DNA from: Trametes villosa
Lineage: Eukaryota; Basidiomycota; Agaricomycetes; Polyporales; Polyporaceae
Direction of reading: 5' to 3'
DNA length: 64,000 nt
NCBI GenBank assembly: GCA_002964805.2
Contig: PUDQ02000001.1
Location: 6,596,001 to 6,660,000 of the forward strand
The translations under genes were made by a program, and so were the position numbers. This document shows positions 22,997 through 33,952 of the stretch, one piece after another (position 1 is the first letter of the stretch; each line of letters begins with the position of its first letter). The notes beneath the pieces were generated by a model. It was not told where the DNA came from, ran no database searches, and saw only the letters and a program-made list of their open reading frames with translations.

Positions 22997-25253
22997 ATGG
23001 CCGACAAACATGTTGCGATCGGCACAAAGAGCTTCCTGAGAGCATTCTTTCCGAAGCCGGCACAGGGTCTGCGCCCTTCCAGGACCACGACTCTGAGCGG
23101 AAAGCCTTGCCCAGAGACAGAGTACGAACGCTATCAGAACATCGTAAGTGGATGCACTTCCTCCTGAGTTACGGGTAGCCTGAAGCGTCCACAGGCCGAC
23201 GTTCTGAACCGCTCAAATCACTGCTATGGCTTTCGGTTCATCGCGATCCACGAGAAGGGCAGCGATGCGTCGAACGACTTCCCATGGGTCGCAGCGTGGC
23301 CTGTCAGGCAGGCACCACCCAAGAAGTACATCACGACGCAGCCGACCGCGATCCGGCCCAGCCCCATGCACATGCACTGGCTCGACCTGTCGATCATCTG
23401 TTTCCCCCCAGAAGAACGCGAGAACGACCCGTTCGTGAGCTTCCGCGAAGGACAGTATATGAGCCCGCCGACGGCTCGTTTGTGGAGAGAGGTGCTGAAG
23501 CGCGTGCGGATCCCATGGTACTATCAGCACCGCACCTTCGGCTACGCGATTGTGTTCTTCGGCTACTACGCGCGCATCCTCCGCGTCGACCGGGCAGGCA
23601 TAATCTGCACGCACTACATCGACTGCGAGAAGGATGCCAGCAGCCTCATCTACTTCCTCCGCAACGTCTCCCGCGTCTCGCCCGCCGAGCGCGGCGTCGA
23701 CCCCACAGTAGAGCTCATCCCGCACGACTCCGAGCTCGCCCAGACAATGCGGCTCCGTGCACAAGCCGACAAGGAACCCGAGAGCCCCAGCGACTATCCT
23801 CGAGAACTCTTCGAGAAGACGCTGAAGGAGAACGAACCGTGGTTCAAGCTCTCCGTGGGCGAGGGCGAGGACGAGGACGAACCGCGCCGCCACTTCCTCG
23901 TCGGCGCTCCCCGATATGTGCGGAACTGGGAGGCCCTGGACACCGGGTCGCGCGGGTACATCGCACTGGATATCGACGACCCGGATCATCCCCTCGTCTT
24001 CCTCAAGGACCAGTGGAGGATCACAAACCTCGGATACCGTCGGGAAGGTTGCACCCTCAAGCGCCTCAATGCGGCTGGGGTACCCTACGTCCCTACGCTC
24101 GTATGCCATGGATGTGTCGCCGATCAGGCGACGCTGTCCGACGAGGTGTACCGGAGAAAGTATGGGTATGCCAGCGACTCAGGGCTCAGCATGGAACATT
24201 ACCGCCTGGTGGTGGCCGAGATTGCCAAGCCTATCTACGAGTTCACTGACAGCAAGGGCCTGCTTCACGCGTTCAAGTGCTGCTTGATCGGTGCGTCTCA
24301 TCATAGTTGACTGCTCTGGGGGGCGTTTACCGACAGACTTGATAGCACACCAAAAAGCGATGGAGGTGCCGCTGCTGCATCGCGACATCAGCGTCGGGAA
24401 CATCCTTCTCAAGTGGGACTCGGACCTCCAGCAATGGCAAGGGATGCTCTCGGACTGGGAAGTCGCGACGGATGACAGTGCTGGCGAGCGCTGCTACGGC
24501 GGAAAGCCGATGCTGAGTGTCGTGCGTATCATTCTCCGTCGGTCGTTATCCCACGAGATCTGACATTGCGTTGCCGGTCATTCTCAGGGCACGGGAGCGT
24601 TCGCCGCCGTTCGCCTTCTGAGCGCAGAGTGCGGCGCACCAGAACGCGAGGTCGAGGACGACTTGGAGGCGTTCTTCCACTCCCTCGTCTGCCTCGTCGT
24701 CCAATACCTCCCCAGCAACCTCCAGAACGTCCCTGAGTTTTTCCAGAGGTACTTCTCGGAGGACAATTTCGGCGTCGAGAAAAGGGGGTCCTACCGCGTC
24801 CGCTGCGTCCGCACAGGACAGATCAGCATCTCGACCAAAGCCGACCTCCGCTTCGCGTACTACCCCCCAGCGGGCGCGGGCGTGCGCACGCGCACGCGCA
24901 CCGGGGGGCACCCGTCGTACAACCACCCCCTCAACGGCGTCCTCAAGCAGATTCTGGCGTGGCTGCGCGCCCGCTATGACTTCATGCCACTGATGTTCGA
25001 TGATATGCCCTACAAGGACCCGGACTCTCAGTTCACCACGCAGAACATGATCGACCTGCTTGACGCGGCGGTGCGGGATCCCAAGTGGCCTGTCGGGGAC
25101 AAGTGCGAGCAGCGGCAGGCGGATGCCCCTGAGTGCCCACCAATCGACGACACCCAGCTTCGTATGGTGCTGCCAGACGACGTCCCGCGCCCTCAAGCTC
25201 AGGAGCGACCGGAAGCAGAGCTCCCGGCAACGAAGAGGAGACGGCGCGCATGA
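22997..25253 (+). CDS. FunK1 fungal-specific protein kinase (copy C, divergent)
   Basis: Four exons: 22997-23143, 23195-24290, 24346-24521, 24588-25253. It keeps the family architecture: WYYQHRTFGYAIVFFGYYAR near the start of the kinase core, FLKDQWRITNLGYRREG, PYVPTLVCHG, the catalytic loop HRDISVGN, SDWEVA replacing DFG, and EDDLEAFFHSLVCLV in the C-lobe. It ends with a basic TKRRRRA tail. Sequence is clearly more distant from A, B, D and E than they are from each other, but intron positions in the C-terminal half are the same (the A-H-x junction and the GTG/GTW junction). It is probably an older lineage of the family. No damaging lesions were seen. Confidence 0.88.
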
Positions 25254-25869
25254 TCGCGTCTTATACCCAGTGAGTCCGTGATTGCTTAAAGGCTCATTGA
25301 TTTGACTCTTACAATGCTTCTCACAGTGTCCTCTCGCTGTCGTTTGCCACCGAGGTATCAAAGAGCGCGTTGTCATTTTCTATGTTACCCTCGTTTACGT
25401 ACCTGGTTATGATACTGTACCCATTAGTCTTTCGCTACGATACGCAAGCCCCTTTATACATTGTGGTCTATATATACCGCTTGCCCTCGTCCGAAAACTT
25501 CCCATCGGTCAACGACACTCGAGACTCTCCACCCCACGAATGGGTACCTATCCTCTCTTGCATGGCTAGGTAAGCAAGCTTGGACTACATGTCGATTAAC
25601 GGAAGTAGAACATCAAGCTCACCTTCTACTCAGGAACACCACTCTACTGGTGCTATCCCCGTATCTCGACGAGACTTACGGTCCACCGCTCGACACACTC
25701 ATACCCGGCGGTGCAAGCGATCATCTACGCCATACTACGCGGCGCGACGGACAGCGCTGCCGTTGCATAAGCCCTAACGCGCGGAAGTACAAGAGCTGGC
25801 GAAGGCACGCCGTGCTACTATGCCGTGGAGCCTGTAGCCTTACGCCCGCCCCGGTGAGCTACCAAGATT
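25254..25869. other. Intergenic, no feature recognised
   Basis: About 0.6 kb between the FunK1 C stop codon and the first sequence related to SAP-like copy 3. Open frames are short and unlike anything nearby. Confidence 0.4.
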
Positions 25870-27580
25870 CAAGTTCTAGCTGCCCGCAGCGGAGGAGGCC
25901 CTACCTCAGTTCCAGTACTACCTCCTCCGCGCCAGGAGTCAGCTACTCGCGTTGCAATCCTCGGAGGGCAGATCGAAACGCCGCGGCGGATAGTACCAGG
26001 TAGCTTGGAATCTGTCACGGTTCCGCCGGTGTCCGCGTCTGTCCGTGTCGCAGGAGGCACTATCGGAGAGGCCTCTTCCCCGGAAACCGGCTTTACCCAT
26101 GCATGACGACGGCATCGGCGTCGATGCGTCGTAATCCTCGGAGAGCAGCTCGTAACGCTGCTCCGGAGGCGACTAGTAGCAAAATACCTGAGGGGTTTCT
26201 GACGTCCAACCGGGTCGGAGTTGCTCAAATACGCCAACTATCTGGAGATGCTTCGGTGCCCTACCGAGAAGCCTTGGGGACCAGTGTCGTCGCCAAATCC
26301 CATGCCAGAAGCCTAGCCCACAACAACTGGGTTGGTGCCTATGCGACCGCGGCGAGTAAGACGGGGAAGGAATCAGGGGTATCGAGAACGGAGGAGCAGG
26401 GCCAGAGCGTTTCGAGTAAGTCCCCAGGCAGTTCCACAACTGGCTATCGTACAAATCCGAACGTTGCCTAGTGCGATACACGGTAGGCCACGACTCGGAC
26501 CTGACGCCATCGCCAATGAGCCTGCAAGGTTCTAGCTCCAGTGGTACGTCGTCTGCACTTGTGACACTCAAATCGCTGTTGACGCCGTGGCCTAGACGAC
26601 GGCTTGAACGGGTACTCGCCCTGGAAACAAGGAAATTTATACCCCAAGCTTGGTGAGAGCAGGAGTCTATCTGGCGAAAGCGTCAGTTGCTGATTCATGC
26701 CTGGTACAGAGCGAGAAGAGACTCTCGCACAGCTCGGCTTGACAGGCCTGCCAGGGGAGCCGCCCCTCAGGCCGACTCAGAGCGAGGGTGAGTTGCTTCG
26801 TGTATCGTGAAGCCCATGCATATATCCTGATGTGGAGTGCCAGGCCCCTCGCTCGCTCAATTTGGAGTCGTTCCCCTCCAGACACGCGCTCATCGTCTGC
26901 CCTCCACGACTGCGGGCCGGGCTTCGCGGGACAGACGACGGCCGGAGCAGCCAAGCGACCAAGGCGCGAGCACGCACGTACAGACAACTGCCTCGGATTC
27001 AGCGCCATCGTTCGTCGGGAAAGACGAATCATGGAAAGACTACTCGTCCGGGCGTTCACCGTCCCTCGCTGAAGGAGCTGCGAGCAGCCCTACAGGTCCT
27101 CGCGCCGCACGCGGACGGAGACGCGCGCGCGCGCAGAAGCAGTTGCGGGAGATGCGCATGCTCCTCAACGCGACCGAGCAAAGCGTCGCCCGGGCGAAGG
27201 CAAAGGCCCGTCACCTGCAGCAGTTACGGCTCGCCATCGAAACGCACTTCTTCTCGTAGATTAAGAAGGACCCGAGACTCACAGATGGGTCCTGGGCGAG
27301 GCCGGAGGGCGCTGAGGATGGGATGGATGAGAAAAAGATGCGGGAGGTTGAAGAGATGACCTCGAGAGAGGTTCTCAATTCGGACCTGCCAGAGTCCGAT
27401 AGCGCCTCCCAGCTTAGCGAGGAGAGGAACATTGCGGGGTACGTGCAAGGGTTGTGGGGTTTCAGAGCGTGCACTCACCTTCGTCCCAGTCAAGTCGCGG
27501 TATCGAGAAAACGCAAGCTCGGCGCAGACGACGACCACGAAGAAGCCCCTCCCAGGCGCCTTCCGAGGGTGGAGGCTTGA
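25870..27580 (+). pseudogene. Dead copy of SAP-like family gene (cf. 33953-35751)
   Basis: Segments are collinear with SAP-like copy 3, on the opposite strand. A MRRNPRRAARNAA segment (about 26127) matches MRRSSRKAVQNVA there. The block around 26515-26660 matches copy 3 positions 35025-34900. The tail from about 26837 to 27580 matches it almost throughout (ATEQSVARAKAKAR, EVEEMTSREVL, EERNIAGYVQGL, PPRRLPRVEA). Breaks are clear: a TAG replaces the Gln codon after HFFS (about 27257), a compensating pair of frameshifts lies near 27065-27140, and stops interrupt the equivalent of the QFQWY segment. The SAP-like N-terminal exons were not found upstream, so the copy is also 5' truncated or scrambled. 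Confidence 0.7.
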
Positions 27581-27589
27581 AGCATAGAG

Positions 27590-27710
27590 CTACCGGATGT
27601 CGCTTTCGATGTAGGTTCTAGAAATCGAGTATCCTTGTAGTCAGTCCCGTCAAGTTCGAGGATATTGGGATACCTGTTGAGCAGGTTGATCGTCTGGCTC
27701 ATCTTGCCAT
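27590..27710 (+). repeat. Inverted-duplication segment, left copy
   Basis: Sequence downstream of the dead SAP-like gene (including GGTTCTAGAAATCGAGTA and a GGATATTGGGATACCTGTTG block) recurs in reverse complement at about 33850-33945, downstream of SAP-like copy 3. It marks one arm of an inverted duplication around the hydrolase and PalI genes. Confidence 0.7.
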
Positions 27711-27898
27711 GTCGGCAGGAGCTGAGGGGATGTAACGAAGGATACATGCCCAACGCTGCTTGTCCATGTCAAGGCTACAACAGTTCGTCGTAAAAAGTAT
27801 CCGGTATATTGTAGGTGGGCTAGAGTATCAGAAGTACAACAAACGAGCGAAGAGACGTGCCATCGACAGAGGGCGCAAGGCACGTACGAAACCTGGCG

Positions 27899-30800
27899 TT
27901 ATTGCTCGGACTTGCCGTTCGCAGCGGCGGCACTCGTTCCACGCGACTTCCGCTGGTTTGAGACGAGCTGGGCGAATTTGGAGACAAACCTCTCCCTGCT
28001 TGACTGCTTCGGCGCTGCCCCAGCAGCCTTCTCGCTCGGCTGCGTGTCCTTCGCGTCCTTCGCGTCAGCTTTCTTCTCGCCCTGACCATCACCCTCCTGC
28101 TTGTGCACATGCTCATGTTGGTGATGATGATGCTTGTGCCCGTCTCGCTCGGGCGTAACCGTGAGGAAGTTGACGATGAGAGACCACAGGTTGTTCCCGC
28201 TCATGGTCTGGTCGTCCATGAGCACCGCCTGGTCCGCGATCTTCGCCAGCCGCCGTGCCTCCTCCGTGTCCCGCCGCGCGACGATGCTGCTCGGGGGCGG
28301 GTGCTCGTCCCCGTCTAGCGCCCACGCCCACGCCCAGCTCCCCGACGCCGCCAGGCCCTCCTTCACGCCCTGCGCGGTCTCGTGGCGCATCGCGCGCGCG
28401 GAGCTGCCCTCCCCGTCCACCGGCTGCGACGAGGCGCGCTCCTCGTCCGCGTTGAAGAACGTCTGGAACTGCGCCATGTTGCGCATCGTGTCCTGCTTCG
28501 CGCGCTCGAGCGTGCGCCGCCGCGCCTTCTCGACCGCCTTCGCTGTCTTGCCGAACTTCTTGCCGAACTTCGCGCAGCCGTCGATGTACCGCCGGACGGC
28601 GAGCTCGGAGACCTCGCCGATGAGCTCCGGGGGAAGCATGAACGCGCTCAGCTCGGACTCGGGTTCGAGCGGGCGGATGACCCCGCGCGTCGACACGCGT
28701 TCGCGGATCATGGTGTCCTAGAGCGTTTGTGGCGTTAGCACCCTACAGAGAAGAGACGAAATGCGACTTACCAGGCCGTTGTCGTAGACGGACGACTCTC
28801 CAGCGTACCGTACCCCCTCGGGGCCGCTGGACTTCTCATGAAATCGCGGCCCAGCAACGTCCGACGACCCACTGGACTCCCTGCCCTGAGTGCCCGCCGC
28901 AGACGCCGCGCCCGACCCGATGGTGTGATTCCGGCGCAGGAACACGCTCGCGCGCGAGACCCTGGCGCTGAACGCCCGTCGTACCGACTTGTCTCCGGCG
29001 GTTGAGGGGATGTTTCGCGTCTGACCGGTGAGCGCTTCCAGGGCCTTCTTATTGCTGACAGGAGGTGTGCTTGCGGGGGCCTTGTTTGTGCTGGCGGAGG
29101 TCTTGCTTGCACTGTCGTCGGTGCCGACCTTCGTCGATATCGCGGGCTCTGAGGTAGACGCTTTCATGGGAGACACTGGCTCGGAAACCGAGCTCTGGTT
29201 GGCCTCCGCCGCTGCGGCAACTTCCGCGAGGTCGGTCTGTGAGGTCGCAGGGGACTGAGTGGTAACACCTTGCTCGAGCACCGTAGGCATCGGCGCGGGC
29301 AGCATTCCCGTCACGTACTTGATGAATGTCGCCATCGCGCGGAAGCAGTACTTGCCTGGGGTGGTGAACGCGAATAGTACGGGCAGGGTATGTGCGGCAT
29401 CTGGACACATGTGAGCTATTGAGGCAAAGAGACGACTCGGCCACGTACCATCGTAGATTTGCAGATGTACCTTGGTCGGACCATAACGCTCCTCGATCCC
29501 GTTAAGCGCGGGGTATATGAGCTTCGCCTCTGGCTTGACAGGATACTTGTCCGGATGCGCAGCCTTGTGAGCCCTACAGAACGCTTCAGCACGTTCCTGA
29601 GGCCTACAATTTGAAGGCGCTCACAGATAGATCATCTCGTCCCGTAGGACCTCCTTGTCGCTTGCGACCACCAGCAAGGGGGGCAGCCCACCGAGATACG
29701 ACACCACAGGGCTCACGAGCGGGTGCGTCAACAGGTAGTTCGGCGCATACATGTGTATCTGTCCATCAATAGCGACCGTCTCGCCATGCTGCGTCGTCAA
29801 CGACACCCGCTGGCTGCGCACGCCGCCCTCCAGAGGAAGAGGAAGGGTGACTGCAGACCCGAGGTGTAGCGAACGTCCAGATTGGCCCTCCGGCACGGGC
29901 ACTGTGTGGTCGGGCGTCGTCGCGCGCGAGGGTTGATGACTTTCCTGCCTTTCAGAGGCGATGGCGTCGCTTTGCTCTTTGGCGGTCTTCCCCTCTTTCG
30001 GCTTGTGGCGGATAGCGTCGCGTATACGCGACCGTAGGCCTTGGCGGACTTGGGTCGTGAGGTCGTCTGGGGGAGGCGGCCAGAGCGTGCTTGGCTTGTG
30101 GAAGGACAGCCCATATTGAGGGATGATGTCCTAGCAAAAGGGAGTTGAATACGGGCACAGAAGAGTTATTCAAAGCAGCTTACAGTGGCAGTGTTGAGGT
30201 GGATGCTCGGGAAGGAATGCGTAAGATCACACCACGGAGATATCAAGACAGCACCCGCAGGTGCGGGCAAACCGGAATCCCGGATAACCTGCAACAGCGC
30301 TAGGCACAACCCTCCGCCAGCCGAGTCCCCGCTCACTACGATGTTAGAGGGCGATACAGGCGTATGGAGTGCTCCTGGGGGTGGTCTGATCAAGTACAGG
30401 TCTGTACGAAGTCAGCGACGAGTTCCTGGGTGAGGGAATCCGCCTCACATGCTGCGACGAAGTCTTGGATGGCGCAAGGGAACGGATACTGTGGTGCAAG
30501 CCGGTAGTTGATGGCTGTATGCGCCGGTTGAGACCGCCGCCGAAGGAACTGCTAGGCTGTATGCTGCTTACCGAACACTCGGCCATTGATCTTTCGCGCA
30601 AGCCGCTGTATGCAATACCTGATCTCTCGTCAGCATGCGAGATGATCTCCTCGTGGCTGTTCGAACGTACCTCTCCTGATCGAAGCTCCCGAAGTAATAA
30701 CCGCCTGCAGAAGGTGAGGCAACGCTATACAGAATGTGGGTACCACACGTACCTCCATGCGCATACAGAATGCATCGCATTTCGTCCATCTCCGGCTGAT

Positions 30801-31521
30801 AGGTCGAAGGCATCTCTTGGCTTGGGTTTCCAGCATCCATCGACGGGCTACCATCCCTCGAAGCCTCGCGGGTTCTCGGCGTACCATCCGGGGCCTCGCG
30901 TGCCTTCTGTCGTCTCTTGGCTTCTTGCCAGTCTTTCTTTGCGACTATCCACTCCGCATCTATACTAGGAGGTTGTCGGGTTGGACTGAGGGTAGATACT
31001 GCCTTGCTCAAAGGAGACGCACCCTTTGATGCCGCGGACTTGCCACCACTTCGTGCCGCCTACGACGCGCTTCGTGAGTTCTTCGCCACCTAACGCCTTG
31101 ATGAGGTACGTTGCAGCTTCGTCGCAGCACGACATGGGGACGAGCAGTCGAACCGCATGGACCCACGGAGGACTTGGCGTTCGCGTATTCGAGAATGCTT
31201 GTAGCTCCTCCACCGTATGCCTATGCAAACACATCGTCTCTATCGACCGGCACGCGGCGTAATGTGCAGTTCACTCACTTTGTTGCGGCCTCCATAAACG
31301 TCTTGACATCGTGTTAGGCGCATACACCCAGTTCACAACGTGTAGGGACGCACCTTGATAATATTGAACGCCTCATCATAAAGCAACTCCTCCTGAAGAA
31401 GCTTGGGCATGTCCTTCGCCTCATGGTCTTTCGACAAACGCTCGAAGTAGTGCTTCACGAGGACGTCGAGGATGATGGGCCCAAGCTTGAAACCCGCCTG
31501 GCGCGTGAGCGAGTTGACCAT
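27899..31521 (-). CDS. Alpha/beta hydrolase, hormone-sensitive-lipase family
   Basis: A serine esterase/lipase with many exons. From the N-terminus: MVNSLTRQAGFKLGP (31521); the oxyanion motif HGGGYYFGSFDQER, split by an intron near 30.72-30.75 kb; NYRLAPQYPFPCAIQDF (about 30.5 kb); the nucleophile motif GDSAGGG (about 30313-30333); and an insert with PLVSPVVSYLGGLPPLLVVASDKEVLRDEM, which contributes the catalytic Asp (about 29.66 kb). The catalytic His is in YDDAAHTLP, formed across the intron at about 29445-29395. These fit the HSL family (HGGG, GDSAGG). A long disordered Ser/Thr/Ala tail and a C-terminal region with FGKKFGKTAKAVEKA and a His-rich stretch follow. That extension is unusual for small esterases but known in large fungal members. 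Exon borders in the first third are approximate. The substrate is unknown. Confidence 0.8.
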
Positions 31522-32108
31522 CGTCTAGGTCGCGATTCGCCAAGATTCAGCAACGGTAGAATGCGTTGGTGAAGCAGTGATGGTGGTGGTACGTCCAAGA
31601 GATGTTCGCCGCTGTATCAAGGGGCAGTGGGGAGTAGTGCCAATGATTCTGAACGCTTGCTCGATGTCGTCAGCAACATTGACCAGCATTGACCCCGCGT
31701 TTCCGATGGAGCCGAACGCCGAAGCGAGGAGTCTGCGCGTCTTCGAAGGTGGTTTGTCATCGTGGTCACCGTCGAGATCGTCGTGCTCGACGCCGTCGGA
31801 GCCGCAGAATGCTTGGCGCCCAAGTAGCGGTCCTGATCGCCGTGCACCTCGACATGCTCGCTTTCAACTTGCTTTCAACCGCCATCATCCTTCTCGATGG
31901 CGCCCAATCTCCCTCTCTTCGCTGCGGTGGACGGCGAGGAGAATGTTAACGTGCATGAAGTCATAGGAAGCTAAATCAAGTCTGATGTCGGTGGGAGCTT
32001 CGCTCGGCAAAACTAGAAGCAGGCCAGCTCGCCGCCCGCGGTCGCTACCCAGTTTGCCCTCCTCTCCCATCGCGCTCGCCCCCCAACACGACCCCGAGCA
32101 CATCCCCG
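31522..32108. other. Divergent promoter region, hydrolase / PalI-like
   Basis: No coding sequence recognised. The two flanking genes are transcribed away from each other, so this 0.6 kb should carry both promoters. Confidence 0.5.
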
Positions 32109-32888
32109 ATGGCGCAGACCCTGTGTTGCATCCGCCGCCGACGCGATAGCGACTCACAGGACGGGGCCAAGCGGCGGCGGCACCCACGCCCGCTCGCACG
32201 GCATCTGGGCATCTCTCTCGCCACGAGCGCCGTCCTCCTCGCCTCGTTCGTCCTCTTCCTCCTCGTCGGCCTCTCGCTCCCTATCATCAAAAGCATATAC
32301 CTCTTCGTGATCCAGTTCGCGACGAACCCGAACCAGCCGGTCACCTCTGTCGCGACAGAGCTCCGCCTCGGCGTCTGGGGCCTCTGCGCGAGGAGCGCGC
32401 TCGATGGGCCCGATGGCGGCGAATGCTTCGGGCCTATGCTGGGATATACGATCCCCCCGGAGGTGCTCGCGCTCACCGGCGCGCCCGACCTCGCGCAGGA
32501 CGTCGGCAAGAGCGTGACCGCGCTGCTCGTCCTCCACCTTGTCGCCGCGGGGCTCGCGTTCATCGGCATGTTCACGTCGCTTTTCCTCGAGTCCCATGCG
32601 ATGTGCATCATCTCGCTCATCACGACGATCTTCACGCTCATCGTCGGCCTTGTCGTGTTCGGCGTCGATCTCGCGCTCATCCTCGTCGGCAAGAACCGCA
32701 TCGGGCCGCTGACCGACTTCAACTACACCGCGAACTGGGGGCCGGCGCTGTGGATGGTGCTTGCGGGCGTCGTCACGAGCTTCGTCGGGATGATTCTCAT
32801 GAGCGTCGTGGTGTGCGAATGCTGCGGGGTGGGAAGGGAGCATCATGGACGTCATCACCACCATCGGCACCGGCAGGAGAAGTGCTGA
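32109..32888 (+). CDS. SUR7/PalI-family four-helix membrane protein
   Basis: Single-exon, 259-residue protein with four hydrophobic segments: roughly residues 34-68, 140-163, 167-196 and 207-236. The first extracellular loop carries the family signature VWGLC followed by a second Cys (GGECFGP). SUR7/PalI (Rim9) proteins sit in the plasma membrane, at eisosomes or in the alkaline-pH Rim pathway. The cytosolic tail is very rich in His (HHGRHHHHRHRQ), possibly metal-binding or pH-sensitive; that is inference. The basic N-terminus (CCIRRRRDSD) fits an inside orientation. Which subfamily it belongs to cannot be decided by eye. Confidence 0.8.
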   Translation: MAQTLCCIRRRRDSDSQDGAKRRRHPRPLARHLGISLATSAVLLASFVLFLLVGLSLPIIKSIYLFVIQFATNPNQPVTSVATELRLGVWGLCARSALDGPDGGECFGPMLGYTIPPEVLALTGAPDLAQDVGKSVTALLVLHLVAAGLAFIGMFTSLFLESHAMCIISLITTIFTLIVGLVVFGVDLALILVGKNRIGPLTDFNYTANWGPALWMVLAGVVTSFVGMILMSVVVCECCGVGREHHGRHHHHRHRQEKC

Positions 32889-33300
32889 GCTGTCTTCAAT
32901 AGCCCCGCGGAGGACCCGGAGTAAGTGTCGAGACAGCATATAGTCATATTTTCTCGCGTTTCTTGCTCACCGCACCCTATAGGTATCGCGTATTATTATG
33001 CCTTATGACCTGTCACGACTTTTCACGACGTCTATATCCCGGAACTGCATTTGATATCCTCGCTCTTCAATCGAACCTCATCCTTTGACATGACCATCCA
33101 AACAGTCCCGATGGTGTGAACATTTACTCTGATTAGGAACCTACGCCCCCTAGGACCTCCCTGTGCTCGTGTGCCCCTCACGGGAGTGTACGCCCGCTAG
33201 ATACAAGGTTTTTGTGGATCGCCCAAGGTACTATTGCACCGTCACCGCCCATTTCATCAGAAGATCAGGTGCGCGACGGGCTTGAGAACTAACTACGCTA
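32889..33300. other. Intergenic, 3' flank of PalI-like gene
   Basis: No gene or repeat recognised before the mosaic of duplicated fragments begins at about 33300. Confidence 0.45.
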
Positions 33301-33307
33301 AAGCCCA

Positions 33308-33562
33308 TTATCCCCGCAGGTCCGGTAGGAGAACCTCTCGTGAGACCCTCTTAGCCCCCTGCATCTCTTCCGCGTCCGTCCCATCCTCCGCGCCCTCAAC
33401 CCTGGTCCAAGACCCATCCATCAGCCACGGGTCACTCCCCACTAGCGAGAAGAAGGGCATCTCGACCGCGAGCCGCAAGTGCTGGTGGTGGCGAGCCTCC
33501 GCCTTAACGCGGGCAACGCTCTGCTCAGTCGCGTCAATGAGCATACGAATTTCCCGCAACAT
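33308..33562 (-). pseudogene. Fragment of a SAP-like family gene
   Basis: The minus-strand frame REIRMLIDATEQSVARVKAE, then WLMDGSWTRVEGAEDGTD, matches the coiled-coil region of SAP-like copy 3 (REIRMLITATEQSLARVKAK). It lacks both ends and stands alone, so it is a truncated duplicate. The break at each side coincides with the inverted-duplication mosaic. Confidence 0.7.
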
Positions 33563-33585
33563 GCGCCTGTCGCCAGCTGCGAACG

Positions 33586-33850
33586 GTGCGAGGTTCTCTA
33601 CGGGCCCTCGATCCCGACTCCGAGCTGAGCGCGTTCATGCTGCGCCCGGAGCTCATCGACGAGGTCTCCGAGCTCGCCGTCCGACGGTGCATCGACGGCT
33701 GCGCCAGATTCGGCAAGAAGTTCGGCAAGACGGCGAAGGCGGTCGAGAAGGCGCGGAGGAGCGCGCGAAGCAGGACACGATGTGCAACATGGCGCAGCTC
33801 CAGACCTTCTTGAACGCCGACGAGGAGCGCGCCGCATCGCAGCCGGTAGA
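33586..33850 (+). pseudogene. Fragment of the HSL-family hydrolase gene
   Basis: The plus-strand frame contains SELSAFMLRPELIDEVSELA and FGKKFGKTAKAVEKARR, nearly identical to the C-terminal region of the hydrolase encoded on the minus strand at about 28690-28460. It is frameshifted shortly after KARR and has no other hydrolase exons around it. Confidence 0.75.
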
Positions 33851-33945
33851 CACAATCAACCTGCTCAACAGGTATCCCAATATCCTCACACTTGACGGAA
33901 ATGACTACAAGTACACTCGATTTCTAGAACCTAAATCCAGCAACT
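33850..33945 (-). repeat. Inverted-duplication segment, right copy
   Basis: Reverse-complement counterpart of 27590-27710 (CAACCTGCTCAACAGGTATC and TCGATTTCTAGAACC blocks). It sits immediately 3' of SAP-like copy 3, as the left copy sits 3' of the dead SAP-like gene. Confidence 0.7.
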
Positions 33946-33952
33946 CCATGCT

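Noticed and set aside
26103..26471. A 122-codon frame as an independent gene
   Set aside because: It corresponds to a middle exon of the SAP-like family inside a copy with several stops and shifts.
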